In this document: piece after piece, positions 1 to 5,299 of the stretch | Position numbering within the stretch: position 1 is the stretch's first letter | Layout: the number at the start of each line of letters is the position of its first letter | NCBI GenBank assembly: GCA_025462785.1 | Contig: JAOAPG010000214.1 | Span: forward strand, 1 to 5,299 | Source: Acidobacteriaceae bacterium | GTDB lineage: Bacteria > Acidobacteriota > Terriglobia > Terriglobales > Acidobacteriaceae | DNA: 5,299 nt | Reading direction: 5' to 3' | The notes under the pieces: generated by a model | Told to the model about the DNA's origin: nothing | Databases searched by the model: none | The model's input: the letters and a program-made list of their open reading frames with translations, nothing else | Translations under genes and position numbers: made by a program

Positions 1-329
1 TTACGCTCACGCCAGGGGTGCTTCGGAGTATCAAAAGCGTCTGTGCATCCCTCTACGATGTGGGCCACGCGTTTGCCAAAGCGGCGGCGCACCTCCTTCA
101 ACATGGGGGTTCCGCCACAATCTTCGACCACATCGTGCAGCAAAGCGGCAATTGCCAAGTCCTCGTCTCCGCCGGCCTCGAGTACCAGTCCTGCGACTAT
201 GATGAGATGGGAAATGTAAGGTGCGCGAGTCTTTTTGCGGGTCTGGGCGGAATGTTTGCGGGCTGCAAATAGCAGAGCTTGCTCAAAGCGATGGCCGAGT
301 TTGGGGGAAAGCTTGCTTTTCACTTTCAT
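1..329 (-). CDS. HD-domain hydrolase, RelA/SpoT- or Mesh1-like (3' end missing)
   Basis: Partial gene: 109 codons are visible before the left window edge, with no stop. The frame shows the metal-dependent phosphohydrolase pattern of (p)ppGpp hydrolases: FAARKH at residues 21-26, PYISH with H41, the HD pair H65-D66 followed by E69-D70 (HDVVED), and RFGKRVAHIVEGCTD at 83-97. This spacing matches the hydrolase domain of RelA/SpoT and the small Mesh1-type enzymes, which remove the 3' pyrophosphate of ppGpp using Mn2+. No synthetase, TGS or ACT region is visible, and whether any follows is unknown. Start: ATG at 329-327 is used, but the GGAG at 336-333 is only 3 nt upstream. A GTG at 323-321 lies 9 nt from it and is an equally good start. 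The gene lies 63 nt behind the toxin gene in the same direction. HD-fold membership is near certain; the ppGpp substrate is inferred. Confidence 0.85.
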   Translation of the reverse strand, partial: MKVKSKLSPKLGHRFEQALLFAARKHSAQTRKKTRAPYISHLIIVAGLVLEAGGDEDLAIAALLHDVVEDCGGTPMLKEVRRRFGKRVAHIVEGCTDAFDTPKHPWRER

Positions 330-392
330 ATACTCCGGTGTACCGCGAGTTCAACTTGAAAATAACTGTTCTCTGATGCGGAATTTCTAAAG

Positions 393-716
393 CTACGGTA
401 TGTCCAGAGCCATTTTCAAGGCGCGCTCTAATTCAACAAATCTTGACTTTGGAAATGAGCCAACCAATTGCGTGAGGTCAGCCTTGCGCAAGCTCACGAG
501 ATTGTCACACATGATCCAACTCGAATGCTTCAGGCCTTCGTCAACCCCAACAGGGACTTGAGTGGACAATCCTTCTCCGCTGGTGAACACGGGCGCGCAG
601 ATTACAGTAGAAAACTTTGACTCGATCAGCACTTGCCTACTTACAATCACAAACGTCCTGTAGTGTTTGGGATCACCACCAGGCTTGTACACACGGTAGA
701 GTTCTCCTCGCTTCAC
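393..716 (-). CDS. MazF/PemK-family endoribonuclease toxin
   Basis: A 107-aa protein, the usual size for MazF toxins, which cleave RNA in the cytosol at short specific sequences and are blocked by a cognate antitoxin. Visible family features are the opening KRGELYRV (residues 2-9), R20 before the strand TFVIVS, the strand STVICAPVFTS (36-46) with T45, and the LKHSSWIMCDNLVSL block (about 62-76). R20 and T45 sit where MazF enzymes carry their catalytic Arg and Thr, so the toxin looks intact. The start is GTG (716-714), preceded by GGGAG at 726-722 with a 5-nt spacer. The antitoxin stop overlaps this start in a GTGA arrangement, which implies translational coupling. The stop is TAG. The cleavage sequence cannot be predicted from this sequence. 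Confidence 0.92.
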   Translation of the reverse strand: MKRGELYRVYKPGGDPKHYRTFVIVSRQVLIESKFSTVICAPVFTSGEGLSTQVPVGVDEGLKHSSWIMCDNLVSLRKADLTQLVGSFPKSRFVELERALKMALDIP

Positions 717-988
717 TCTCGCTCCCGAACCAATGCCCGTCCCTGTTCGGATGCCTGACCCTCTATCGATTGATATTCCATCACGTCTGCGGCTTCGGAG
801 TTGAGACGCTCAGCTGCAATATTAATTTTCTCTAAATCGCGGGCCTCGACAGCTTGCCGAGCACGCTCTCGCAAATATCGGCGTAGCACGCCCTCGATGA
901 AAGCGGAACGGGAATGCTTCGATCCGGCCAGTCGGTCAATGCCACTTAAGACATCTGTAGATAGTGTGATAGAAGTCTTCTCTTTCAT
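713..988 (-). CDS. Ribbon-helix-helix (CopG/Arc-type) antitoxin of the MazF-like toxin
   Basis: A 91-aa protein directly upstream of the MazF-like gene and overlapping it by 4 nt. Residues 4-45 fit a ribbon-helix-helix DNA-binding fold: a short strand KTSITLS, helix 1 (TDVLSGIDRLAG), a turn with SKHSRS, then helix 2 (AFIEGVLRRYLRERAR). RHH antitoxins bind DNA as dimers through the N-terminal strand. The charged C-terminal half (about 46-91, rich in Glu, Ala and Arg) would wrap the toxin. This resembles the RHH-type MazE partners of Gram-positive MazF systems rather than the AbrB-fold MazE of E. coli. The start ATG at 988-986 has no proper Shine-Dalgarno: the nearest purine run, GGTGG, lies only 1 nt upstream. 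Autoregulation by binding the short upstream region is expected from family knowledge but not shown here. Confidence 0.9.
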   Translation of the reverse strand: MKEKTSITLSTDVLSGIDRLAGSKHSRSAFIEGVLRRYLRERARQAVEARDLEKINIAAERLNSEAADVMEYQSIEGQASEQGRALVRERE

Positions 989-994
989 GCCACC

Positions 995-1023
995 ATCATA
1001 CTACTAGAACCACGTGTACCCAA
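995..1023 (-). promoter_or_regulatory. Putative promoter of the toxin-antitoxin operon
   Basis: In the 45-nt gap between prfB and the antitoxin, the minus strand reads TTGGGT (1023-1018), a 17-nt spacer, then TATGAT (1000-995), a 5/6 match to the sigma-70 -10 box. The -35 match is weak (3/6). Transcription would begin about at the antitoxin ATG, giving a leaderless or nearly leaderless mRNA. The spacer contains the palindrome CACGTG (1016-1011) and the direct repeat TAGTAGTA, either of which could be an operator for the RHH antitoxin. This is pattern matching only. Confidence 0.35.
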
Positions 1024-1033
1024 ACTGCCTGGT

Positions 1034-2138
1034 TTAGCCTTGTTTCTCGCCTCTTCTCATTTGCAGATACGCTCGAATGAATGGCTGCAAATCGCCGTCA
1101 ATCACTCGATCCACATCACCTACCTCCATCTTGGTGCGATGATCTTTAATCAGCCGATAAGGCTGCAACACATAAGAGCGGATTTGCGATCCGAAATCGA
1201 TGTCGAGCTTTGAGTCTTCGATCTTCTTTGTGACTTCCCGTTTCTTCTCGAGCTCGTGCTCGTAAAGTTTTGAGCGCAACATCTTCATCGCCCGTTCCTT
1301 GTTTTTGTGTTGTGAGCGCTCGTTCTGGCAGCCCGCGACAATTCCAGTAGGAATGTGAGTGATTCGCACGGCGGAGTCTGTCGTATTGACGTGCTGTCCA
1401 CCTTTACCACTAGACCGATATGTATCGATGCGAATGTCTTCCGGCTTGATAACCACTTCAATGCTGTCGTCAATTTCAGGGGAAACAAAAACGCTCGCAA
1501 ACGATGTGTGGCGCCGCTTCGCTTGATCAAAGGGTGAAATGCGAACCAGCCGATGCACGCCGATTTCACTAGTCAGAAGACCGAAAGCGTACTCTCCATT
1601 GACTGCGAATGTAACGGACTTTACTCCTGCTTCTTCGCCGGGCTGATAGTCGTACATCACGGTTTGGAAGCCTTCGCGCTCGGCCCATCGTAGATACATC
1701 CGCAGCAGCATGTCCGCCCAGTCTTGCGACTCGGTTCCGCCCGCTCCCGGATGAATAGTCACGATCGCATTGCGGGCGTCATTCTCACCTGATAGAAGAG
1801 TCTCAGTTTCGATCCTATCGACGAGTTGCCGCAACGTATCGATCTCGCGGCGAAGATCGGCATTGACGTTTTCGCCTTCTCGGGCGAGATCAAAATATGC
1901 GGAGATATCGTCGCTGCGCCGATTCAGGTCAGCCTCGGTAGCCAACATATCCTCGAGGCGCTTTTTCTCGCGCATCACGGTTTGAGATTTTTGGGGATTC
2001 GACCAGAGATTCGGGTCTGCTGCCTGCTTTTCGATCTCGGCTAGCTGGGGACGAAGTTTGTCCCCGTCAAAGATACTCCTGAAGTACGTTAACTTTGCTT
2101 TTCAATGCTCCGTACTCGTGTTCCAGTTGCTCATCCAT
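1034..2138 (-). CDS. prfB: Peptide chain release factor 2 (RF2), with programmed +1 frameshift
   Basis: RF2 recognises UGA and UAA stop codons and triggers hydrolysis of peptidyl-tRNA on the ribosome. The gene is read in two frames. Frame one runs from ATG (2138-2136) through 23 codons ending VLQEYL to an in-frame TGA at 2069-2067. After skipping T2069, translation resumes at GAC (2068-2066) and continues to TAA at 1036-1034. The joined protein has 367 aa, close to the 365 of E. coli RF2. Visible motifs are DPNLW near residue 40, HPGAGGTESQDWADML (about 129-144), the stop-codon-reading tripeptide SPF at 201-203, and the catalytic GGQ at 246-248 within SSGKGGQHVN. SPF, rather than the PxT of RF1, identifies RF2. 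The start overlaps the lnt stop by 8 nt. A GAGGA at 2155-2151 lies 12 nt upstream, a rather long spacing, so coupling to lnt is likely. The segment from 1978 down is open without the shift but lacks the N-terminal part. Confidence 0.97.
2047..2065 (-). other. Small hairpin immediately downstream of the frameshift site
   Basis: On the prfB mRNA, GGGGAC (2065-2060), a 7-nt loop AAACTTC, and GTCCCC (2052-2047) form a perfect 6-bp, mostly G-C stem. It begins one base after the TGAC of the recoding site. It lies within coding sequence (residues GDKLRPQ). The complementarity is certain; a role in frameshifting or in translation of frame two is unproven. Confidence 0.45.
2066..2080 (-). promoter_or_regulatory. 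prfB programmed +1 frameshift (autoregulatory recoding) site
   Basis: The minus strand reads CAGGAGTATCTTTGAC (2081-2066). AGGAG (2080-2076) is an internal Shine-Dalgarno-like element, 3 nt before the slippery codon CTT (2072-2070). CTT is followed by the stop TGA and then C, a weak termination context. The order and spacing match the classical E. coli site (an SD-like run, TAT, CTT, TGA, C). When RF2 is scarce the ribosome pauses at UGA, tRNA-Leu slips from CUU to UUU, and reading resumes at GAC. When RF2 is abundant, a 23-residue peptide is released. The frames on both sides encode conserved RF2 sequence. Confidence 0.96.
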
Positions 2139-3741
2139 GCTGTTTTTGGGTCCTCGGTAATAAAAAGCGCGCCAATAGCGCCAGTACAGAAATTATCGCA
2201 CAGAGATACGCGAACCAATCTCCGTGCCGAGTGTAGAACGTGGTTACGTTCGACAGCGCGTAAGGCGCTACCAGTGCAGTCCGTATCTTTCGCGGCACAC
2301 TCGACGAGATACGGCCGAAGGGATCAATCGATGCAGTGATTCCGGTGTTAGTGTCCCGCAGCAGCCAGCGGGAATTCTCCACCGCGCGCATTCGTGCCTG
2401 CTTCAGATGTTGAGCATAGGCTCCGCTGTCGCCGTACCAGCCGTCATTTGAGATATTCACGAAAACCTGCGCGCCATTTGCTGCGAGCTGGCGAATTTCG
2501 TCGGGGAAAATCGATTCGTAGCAGATGAAGACGCCTAGCTTCCTTCCTCCTGCATCGAGAGGCGAGCGGGAGATCCCGTGCGAAAAATCACCTACTTCTT
2601 TCGTCAAACCTCCCGCAAATGAAAAAATGTTTTTGAACGGAACGTATTCGCCGAACGGAACAAGATGAACTTTGTCGTAACGAGACATCCACTTACCATC
2701 CGGGCTGACTAATGCTGCCGAGTTATAGATTTCCGTCTCTTGCGGGGTGGAACTGGCGATTGGGACACCGATTGTGCCAACCAGCATCCACGAATCGGTT
2801 TGGCGAGCGATGCTGCTCACCGTATCTCGGACCGTGGGATCGTTCGTATAGAAAGGCGCGGGAGATTCAGGCCACACAATCAAGTCTGGGCGTGCTTTTA
2901 CAAGATTGGCCGGATTCTCGCTAAGAGCAGTTAAGTCGCCAAGTGTGTCTTGAAAATATTCTCTAGTCCAATCCGATCCTTGGAGAATTGGTACGTTCGC
3001 TTGGACAAGAGTTGCAGTGTGGTCTGTGCCGACGACAGGGGCGGGGATCAGAACTCCCGCCTGCAAGACAACAGCCGCGCCGATGGCTGCCAAAAGTAAG
3101 GTCTTGCGCTTATCAGGTCGAACTAGGTACGCCGCCGCCATCGCTACGTTTACCACCATGATCTCGAAAGACAACCCGTAGACCCCGGTAATAGTTGCAA
3201 GTCGCGACAGCGGAATGTTGTCGACCTGACTGATACCTAACAAATCCCATGGAAATCCGGTGATACGAGTGCGTGCAAGCTCGACAGCAACCCAAACCAC
3301 AGGAGATAGCAGCAAGGCACGCCGGCTAAACGGGCTCTGAGTGCGAGACCCTTGCGCGGCAAGCAAGCTGATTACCAGGCCGAAAACTCCGTGATAGATC
3401 GCGAGGTATAGACAGAACAGAATCAGAATGCCAATGCCAGCAGGAGTATTGACTCCCCCGTACTGCCGCATCACGCTGTAGATCCAGTAACATGTGCCGG
3501 CGTACCAGAGGATGCCGCATCCGTAGCCCAGCACAAATCCCTCTAAGGGACTCGCGGGCAGCAACTTTATGCTTGCGTCAAGTTGCAGAGTATTAGGCGT
3601 GCGGGTCCGCAAGAGCGCAATCAGCAGCGGCGCCAACGCGATCCAGCCCAGCATGTAAAGATTTGGAAGAGGGAAGACAGCGATTTGCAATCCTGCAGAA
3701 AGCAGTGCGAGAAGCCACGCGCTCTTGTGAATTCGGGCCAC
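2131..3741 (-). CDS. lnt: Apolipoprotein N-acyltransferase
   Basis: A 536-aa inner-membrane enzyme (E. coli Lnt has 512) that moves an acyl chain from phospholipid to the N-terminal Cys of diacylated apolipoproteins, completing lipoprotein maturation before Lol sorting. Hydrophobic segments are visible at about residues 8-28, 30-45, 66-90, 101-130, 143-156, 184-206, 213-233 and a final one at 508-528. Between the last two lies a periplasmic nitrilase-like domain (about 240-495). The catalytic triad is complete: E292 in VWPESPAPF, K357 in YDKVHLVPFGEYVPF, and C407 in FICYESIFPD. The conserved VNISNDGWYG block lies at 428-437. The start is GTG (3741-3739); no clear Shine-Dalgarno precedes it. 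Upstream in the same frame there is only a CTG before a TGA about 50 nt away, so this start is the best choice. The stop codon lies inside the first codons of prfB, and the 5' side is the heptamer-repeat gap. Confidence 0.97.
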   Translation of the reverse strand: MARIHKSAWLLALLSAGLQIAVFPLPNLYMLGWIALAPLLIALLRTRTPNTLQLDASIKLLPASPLEGFVLGYGCGILWYAGTCYWIYSVMRQYGGVNTPAGIGILILFCLYLAIYHGVFGLVISLLAAQGSRTQSPFSRRALLLSPVVWVAVELARTRITGFPWDLLGISQVDNIPLSRLATITGVYGLSFEIMVVNVAMAAAYLVRPDKRKTLLLAAIGAAVVLQAGVLIPAPVVGTDHTATLVQANVPILQGSDWTREYFQDTLGDLTALSENPANLVKARPDLIVWPESPAPFYTNDPTVRDTVSSIARQTDSWMLVGTIGVPIASSTPQETEIYNSAALVSPDGKWMSRYDKVHLVPFGEYVPFKNIFSFAGGLTKEVGDFSHGISRSPLDAGGRKLGVFICYESIFPDEIRQLAANGAQVFVNISNDGWYGDSGAYAQHLKQARMRAVENSRWLLRDTNTGITASIDPFGRISSSVPRKIRTALVAPYALSNVTTFYTRHGDWFAYLCAIISVLALLARFLLPRTQKQHG

Positions 3742-3762
3742 TGGAAAGAATAGCAGGAGGCG

Positions 3763-3806
3763 GGCTTTAGGCTGCGGCGTCAGGCGTCAGGCCTGAGGCC
3801 TCGGGC
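3763..3806 (+). repeat. Degenerate heptamer array A (intergenic)
   Basis: GGC occurs at 3763, 3770, 3776, 3783, 3790, 3797 and 3804, that is seven units spaced 7 nt apart with one 6-nt step. The unit is roughly CAGGCNT (for example TAGGCTG, CAGGCGT, CAGGCCT, GAGGCCT). It includes two overlapping palindromes, TCAGGCCTGA (3787-3796) and GAGGCCTC (3795-3802). It lies just upstream of the lnt start and is much more GC-rich than the AT-rich stretch that follows at 3807-3853. Confidence 0.8.
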
Positions 3807-3832
3807 AATTAGGTGCAAGATTTAAGTCTCAA
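3806..3832 (-). promoter_or_regulatory. Weak candidate promoter for lnt-prfB
   Basis: The AT-rich stretch between the two heptamer arrays contains, on the minus strand, TTGAGA (3832-3827), a 15-nt spacer, then TAATTG (3811-3806). The spacing is short and the match modest. It is listed because this is the only AT-rich gap before lnt; read-through from lpxD is just as possible. Confidence 0.2.
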
Positions 3833-3846
3833 TTACGATGAAATTT

Positions 3847-4497
3847 TTAAGAACCTAGAGCCTGGCGCCTGAAGCCTAAAGCCTGCTCTTGCATTCTGCT
3901 TTTCACAAATTCAACAATCTCTGATGTCAGATATTCGGGAGGCTGGACTGAAAACATCGGCTTCGCGGCGACTGGCTTCAGCGAGATCCCCTGCCACGAG
4001 GTTTTGACGCTGCTAGGGTCACTCGGTTTGTGCAAGATCACCGCATCGGCCCGATCCAAAAATTCCTGCGCCGATTTCTTGAAGTCGGAATTCTCCGGGT
4101 CGAGGACGGTCAGGTAGAGATCCGGACGGATGAATTTGAGAATACTGTTTGACTCTAGAATCACGTTCTCCGCATCAGCGAGTCTGCGGCGGACCGTTGG
4201 CATGGCTTCGGCGAGGCGACCCTGCTCTGTTCGTACCCACCAAACGCGCCTTGCACCCGCCACGAGGAATCGGGAGGTGTCGGATTCTCCTGATCGATTT
4301 CGCTCCTCGGAAATTGCCCAGCTATGATCGTCAGTCGCGCAGTGGCAGGACTCGCCATTCAGAGAACACACTCCATGCCCGTACTGCGTGATCTTCATGG
4401 CGGTCCAGTTGTATTCGGGCAACGCAGCAATCAGTCCCGCAACAACACTCGTCTTGCCCACGTTGCGAGAGTGTCCGCCGATGACGATGAGACTCAT
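3847..4497 (-). CDS. MobB-like P-loop NTPase (SIMIBI class) with Cys/His-rich loop, function unknown
   Basis: A 216-aa soluble protein. Residues 8-16 (GHSRNVGKT) form a Walker A loop with the spacing seen in the BioD/CobQ/MobB class. MKIT (34-37) sits at the switch I position. SGESDTSRFLVAGARRVWW (69-87) closely resembles the GKDSxRxxxAGA block of MobB, the GTP-binding accessory factor of molybdenum cofactor guanylylation. LESNSILKFIRPDLYL (114-129) occupies the position of MobB's EGxK stretch, with Ser-Asn instead of Gly. Between switch I and the AGA block is an insertion with H41, C44, C51, H52, C53 and H58, a possible metal site not typical of MobB. The C-terminal tail from about residue 204 is encoded by a heptamer repeat and reads QALGFRRQALGS. 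The start ATG (4497-4495) lacks a clear Shine-Dalgarno and lies 40 nt after the lpxD stop. The P-loop assignment is firm and MobB-like ancestry is likely; no molybdenum gene is nearby, so the role is open. Confidence 0.82.
   Translation of the reverse strand: MSLIVIGGHSRNVGKTSVVAGLIAALPEYNWTAMKITQYGHGVCSLNGESCHCATDDHSWAISEERNRSGESDTSRFLVAGARRVWWVRTEQGRLAEAMPTVRRRLADAENVILESNSILKFIRPDLYLTVLDPENSDFKKSAQEFLDRADAVILHKPSDPSSVKTSWQGISLKPVAAKPMFSVQPPEYLTSEIVEFVKSRMQEQALGFRRQALGS
3853..3886 (-). repeat. Degenerate heptamer array B (inverted relative to A, partly coding)
   Basis: On the plus strand GCC occurs at 3860, 3867, 3874 and 3881, with ACC at 3853, exactly 7 nt apart. Read on the minus strand the units are CAGGCTT, TAGGCTT, CAGGCGC, CAGGCTC and TAGGTTC. 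An 11-bp segment (AGCCTAAAGCC, 3873-3883) is the exact inverse of GGCTTTAGGCT at 3763-3773 in array A. Similarity continues imperfectly inward, so the two arrays form a long inverted repeat around an AT-rich centre. This array encodes the last residues of the MobB-like protein. Confidence 0.8.
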
Positions 4498-4537
4498 GGT
4501 TGAGTGCTTTGCTCGCGAGGAAGACTCACAATCAGCA

Positions 4538-5299
4538 TTACTCTTTTCTCGCCAATCGCGCCAATGCTGCCAACTGCTTCAAGTACTCGCGAAGAGGTTT
4601 TGCCGGAGTGCCCCAAAATGCCACTCCCTTACCTCGCAATACTTTGTGTGGAAGGACTCCGCCTTGCCCGCCCAGCATCACTCCCTCTTCGATGCGGGCA
4701 TGCTCCCCGATGCCTACCTGGCCACCCAGCATCACGTTCTTTTCAATGGTAATACTTCCGGAAAGACCGGTCTGAGCGGCTATTACGACGTTCTCCCCGA
4801 TGCTGCAGTTGTGTCCGATGTGCACCAGATTGTCGATCTTCGTTCCTCGTCCGATGCGAGTGGCATCCAGCGATCCGCGATCGATCGTCGTGTTCGCGCC
4901 GATCTCGACGTCGTCCTCGATTTCGAGACTGCCTACCTGAGGAAACTTCTCTCGCCGGCCAGTCTTTTTATCGACCACATAGCCGAAACCATCGCTGCCC
5001 AGCACTGCCCCCGCATGGACAATCACGCGATCGCCAATTCGCACGTCAGCGTAGATAGTCACATTGGGATAGATGTCGCAATCGCGCCCAACGCTTACAT
5101 TCGCAGCAATTACCGAGCCCGCGCCTATGCGGGTATTTTCGCCCACCTCCGCGTTTTCGCCGACCACCACAAGCTCCTGAATCGTGACGTTGCGGCCCAG
5201 TCGTGCCGAAGGATGTACGACAGCGCTGGGATGAACACCTGGTCGGTGGTTTTCTGAGGAAGAAAAGAGCGTGGACGCGCGAGCGAAAGCGAGTCGGGG
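4538..5299 (-). CDS. lpxD: UDP-3-O-acylglucosamine N-acyltransferase (5' end outside window)
   Basis: Third enzyme of lipid A synthesis: it adds a 3-hydroxyacyl chain from acyl-ACP to the 2-amino group of UDP-3-O-acylglucosamine in the cytosol. The window holds the last 253 residues. The family is about 340 aa, so about 90 N-terminal residues (the uridine-binding domain) are missing. The frame is open to the edge, beginning PRLAFARA, the usual end of the N-terminal domain. It continues through GVHPSAVVHPSA into a left-handed beta-helix made of many hexapeptide repeats with I/V-G steps (about residues 34-225). The LpxD-specific GSDGFGY block follows at about 101-107. The proposed catalytic base is the His in VHIGHNCSIG (codon 4813-4811). 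The end, GVAFWGTPAKPLREYLK followed by a Leu/Ala-rich helix, matches the C-terminal helical part that binds acyl carrier protein. The GTG at 5170 is internal and not the start. Confidence 0.97.
   Translation of the reverse strand, partial: PRLAFARASTLFSSSENHRPGVHPSAVVHPSARLGRNVTIQELVVVGENAEVGENTRIGAGSVIAANVSVGRDCDIYPNVTIYADVRIGDRVIVHAGAVLGSDGFGYVVDKKTGRREKFPQVGSLEIEDDVEIGANTTIDRGSLDATRIGRGTKIDNLVHIGHNCSIGENVVIAAQTGLSGSITIEKNVMLGGQVGIGEHARIEEGVMLGGQGGVLPHKVLRGKGVAFWGTPAKPLREYLKQLAALARLARKE

Noticed and set aside
350..360. Short palindrome TTCAACTTGAA between the toxin and HD genes
   Set aside because: Only 5-bp arms, no T-run and no good promoter boxes near it; it could be an operator, but chance occurrence is just as likely. 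No terminator was seen in 330-392.
2067..2069. Premature stop making prfB look like a pseudogene
   Set aside because: The stop is inside a complete, correctly spaced CTT-TGA-C recoding site with an SD-like element, and both sides encode conserved RF2 sequence with intact SPF and GGQ motifs.
3763..3886. Possible CRISPR array
   Set aside because: The repeat unit is 7 nt with no unique spacers and the two blocks are in opposite orientation; it is a heptamer tandem repeat, not CRISPR.
4501..4528. TGAGT/ACTCA inverted pair with an inner CTCGCGAG in the gap between lpxD and the NTPase gene
   Set aside because: The outer arms are 5 bp and the pairing between them and the inner palindrome is poor; it lacks a U-run, so it is not a credible terminator.
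5165..5170. GTG at 5170 (or 5167) as the start of lpxD
   Set aside because: The frame continues upstream to the window edge with conserved LpxD sequence (PRLAFARA, GVHPSAVVHPSA), so this GTG is internal.
4388..5257. A 289-codon open frame on the plus strand opposite lpxD and the NTPase gene
   Set aside because: It lies antisense to the unmistakable lpxD hexapeptide-repeat gene, its protein shows no recognisable family pattern, and it arises from the repeat structure and base composition of lpxD.

Overview
All seven recognisable genes lie on the minus strand. Read in transcription order from the right edge, they are lpxD (5' end outside the window), a MobB-like P-loop NTPase, lnt, prfB, a ribbon-helix-helix antitoxin, a MazF/PemK toxin, and an HD-domain hydrolase cut by the left edge. 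The lipid A gene lpxD and the lipoprotein acyltransferase lnt indicate a diderm bacterium with an outer membrane. The protein style and the GC-rich heptamer repeats suggest an Acidobacteriota/Terriglobia-type organism; this is an inference, not a demonstrated placement.

Right part (about 3740-5299): lpxD makes the N-acyl transfer step of lipid A synthesis in the cytosol. It is followed after 40 nt by a 216-residue protein whose Walker A and switch motifs resemble MobB. That protein carries an extra Cys/His-rich loop, and its precise function is not known to me. A 105-nt gap after it holds one of two GC-rich arrays with a 7-nt period. The second array, in opposite orientation, forms the 3' end of the NTPase gene and encodes its C-terminal tail.

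Centre (about 1034-3741): lnt encodes the inner-membrane apolipoprotein N-acyltransferase with a complete Glu-Lys-Cys triad. Its stop codon overlaps the start of prfB by 8 nt. prfB (RF2) is not one uninterrupted reading frame: codon 24 is an in-frame TGA inside a classical programmed +1 frameshift site (AGGAG-TAT-CTT-TGA-C). The full product is 367 aa and should be autoregulated. A 6-bp perfect hairpin starts directly after the shift site.

Left part (1-1033): a compact type II toxin-antitoxin pair (RHH antitoxin, MazF-like endoribonuclease, 4-nt GTGA overlap) follows prfB after 45 nt. That gap contains a plausible promoter placed so close to the ATG that the antitoxin mRNA may be leaderless. 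Next, after 63 nt, comes an HD hydrolase with the metal-binding pattern of RelA/SpoT and Mesh1-type (p)ppGpp hydrolases.

lpxD, lnt and prfB are housekeeping genes for envelope and translation. The toxin-antitoxin pair and the HD protein look like a stress-response tail placed behind them. Nothing in the window is clearly a wholly new system. The items most worth a second look are the Cys/His-loop NTPase, the paired heptamer arrays and the prfB recoding site with its adjacent hairpin.
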